Source: CAYNEI01 sp964396185
Lineage (GTDB): Archaea > Thermoplasmatota > SW-10-69-26
Assembly: GCA_964396185.1 (NCBI GenBank)
Contig: CAYNEI010000090.1
Location: 1 to 6,665 of the forward strand
DNA length: 6,665 nucleotides
Direction: 5' to 3'
Shown here: one piece after another, positions 6,089-6,665 of the stretch
Layout: each line of letters begins with the position of its first letter
How positions within the stretch are numbered: position 1 is the first letter of the stretch
Program-made: the position numbers and the translations under genes
The notes under the pieces: generated by a model
Told to the model about the DNA's origin: nothing
Seen by the model: the letters and a program-made list of their open reading frames with translations, nothing else
Database searches by the model: none

Positions 6089-6156
6089 CACACGACGCCG
6101 GAGAGGCACGGCCGGAAGCAACCAGCTCCCAGGCCAAGAGGTCCCAGAGGAGCACG

Positions 6157-6210
6157 ATGGATCACGACGGTCACGACGGAACGATGGAAGGGACGGGTTC
6201 AGATGGCTGA
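6157..6210 (+). CDS. Possible 17-residue His/Asp/Gly peptide ahead of the cupin gene
   Basis: ATG 6157 opens a frame of 17 codons, MDHDGHDGTMEGTGSDG, ending in TGA at 6208-6210, eight bases inside the cupin gene in another frame. GAGGAG at 6147-6152 sits 4 bases before the ATG, a better ribosome site than that of the cupin. The peptide contains a tandem 9-base repeat TCACGACGG (6162-6170, 6171-6179) encoding two HDG-type units, a composition suited to metal binding. It could be a leader peptide that couples translation into the cupin. Reading frames of this size arise easily by chance in GC-rich DNA, so this is a weak call. Confidence 0.25.
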   Translation: MDHDGHDGTMEGTGSDG

Positions 6211-6532
6211 GGATGTACTGTGGACGTCGATCGGGGCGGAGAAGGGCGAGTTCTGGAACATCGTGGCCACGAACGAGCGCAGCCAGCTCACGGTGATGAC
6301 CGTGGAGCCGGGCCGGGTGGCTGGCGGGCCGAACACGCACGCTCAGAGCGATCAATTCGCTCTCGTGGCCGAGGGGGAGGCGCTGATCCGCTGCTGGGAG
6401 GACGGCCCGGACGGTGGACCGACCGAGCGCGCGTGTGGGCCTGGCTCGATGGTGCTGATCCCAGCAGGCGTCCAGCACTGGGTCAAGTCCGTGGGCGATG
6501 AGGACCTATACTGCCGGACAGGTTCTGCGTGA
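6203..6532 (+). CDS. Small single-domain cupin protein
   Basis: This 109-residue protein forms one beta-barrel cupin domain, cytoplasmic, with no signal peptide. The second cupin motif is textbook: Gly81, Pro87, Gly89 and His92 in GSMVLIPAGVQHW. The first motif is degenerate: in GGPNTHAQSDQFALVAEGEAL (41-61) only His46 remains of the usual two His plus Glu, with Asn44 and Gln48/Gln51 in the other ligand positions, and Gly58 kept. Metal binding, if any, would use an altered His/Gln set. Most small cupins of this type are poorly characterised, and roles range from dioxygenase and isomerase to small-molecule sensor. The start at 6203 begins directly before the first strand; GGAAGG at 6185-6190 is a distant, weak ribosome site. 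No TATA element is seen in the 114 bases before it, so it probably shares the upstream transcript. Confidence 0.88.
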   Translation: MAEDVLWTSIGAEKGEFWNIVATNERSQLTVMTVEPGRVAGGPNTHAQSDQFALVAEGEALIRCWEDGPDGGPTERACGPGSMVLIPAGVQHWVKSVGDEDLYCRTGSA

Positions 6533-6557
6533 GACCTCGCCGGTCAGCAGGGGGTCG

Positions 6558-6585
6558 CCGCGGAGGCCGCACACGGCCTCCGCGG
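6558..6585. terminator. Strong 12-bp hairpin after the cupin gene
   Basis: CCGCGGAGGCCG (6558-6569) pairs perfectly with CGGCCTCCGCGG (6574-6585) around the loop CACA; GGT at 6553-6555 and ACC at 6588-6590 could extend it across a small internal loop. It starts 26 bases after the cupin stop. The very stable stem would cap the 3' end of the transcript or shield it from exonucleases. No T-run follows on the plus strand, so it is not a classic intrinsic terminator; it might instead act as an RNA structure or protein site. Confidence 0.5.
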
Positions 6586-6610
6586 GAACCAGCAAGAAGC
6601 CCGATGCAGG

Positions 6611-6627
6611 CGATGCCGGAGGCATCG
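6611..6627. repeat. Second inverted repeat, 7-bp stem with 3-base loop
   Basis: CGATGCC (6611-6617) and GGCATCG (6621-6627) are perfect complements around GGA. Another copy of the half-site CGATGC lies at 6602-6607. It follows the 12-bp hairpin by 25 bases, giving two consecutive stem-loops in the 133-base tail after the cupin. No complete gene is visible in 6533-6665; an ATG at 6604 opens a frame that runs off the edge, which is too little to call. Confidence 0.4.
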
Positions 6628-6665
6628 TCGAAGCAGGGCGCCGCCGCTGGCGAGCCTCCTGGTGG

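Noticed and set aside
6533..6665. Start of a new gene at ATG 6604, or the tail of a minus-strand gene
   Set aside because: Both readings are short, cut by the window edge and show no recognisable motif, so neither can be supported.

Overview
This window is GC-rich and densely coded, and it looks archaeal. Two of its AT-rich islands resemble archaeal TATA boxes placed 27-32 bases from start codons, most starts lack a convincing Shine-Dalgarno sequence, the lipoprotein leader ends in a TGC-LGGGG type lipobox common in Euryarchaeota, and there is a small zinc-ribbon protein with two membrane helices of a kind frequent in Euryarchaeota/Thermoplasmatota. A high-GC euryarchaeon (haloarchaeal or Thermoplasmatota-like) is the best guess. 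This is inference, because no rRNA or tRNA is present.

Layout. (1) Bases 1-1271, minus strand: a PaaI/4HBT hotdog thioesterase, then 31 bases later a YajO-type aldo/keto reductase that runs off the left edge. (2) Bases 1272-1328: a 57-base divergent gap whose only AT-rich island is the palindrome ATACGTAT, about equally far from both start codons. (3) Bases 1329-4048, plus strand: a lipid-anchored gamma-glutamyltransferase and, through a GTGA stop/start overlap, a MEST-like alpha/beta hydrolase with an Asp nucleophile. (4) Bases 4058-5137, minus strand: an NDH-2-type FAD/NAD(P) oxidoreductase, convergent with the hydrolase; the stop codons sit in one small inverted repeat. (5) Bases 5138-5300: a structured divergent gap with three 14-base direct repeats, a 15-base palindrome and a TTATAAA box. 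(6) Bases 5301-6532, plus strand: zinc-ribbon membrane protein, an acidic protein of unknown function coupled to it by an ATGA overlap, then a cupin, perhaps with a 17-codon reading frame before it. A strong 12-bp hairpin and a second 7-bp hairpin follow. No stretch over 300 bases lacks a gene.

How they fit together. The metabolic genes are redox and hydrolytic housekeeping or accessory enzymes: surface gamma-glutamyl peptide turnover, acyl-thioester hydrolysis, carbonyl reduction and NADH oxidation into the quinone pool. Nothing proves a common pathway. The least explained part is the 5301-6532 group with its elaborate upstream region; it is the best candidate for undescribed biology, although its protein folds are individually simple. 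No mobile element, CRISPR array, phage gene or RNA gene was seen.
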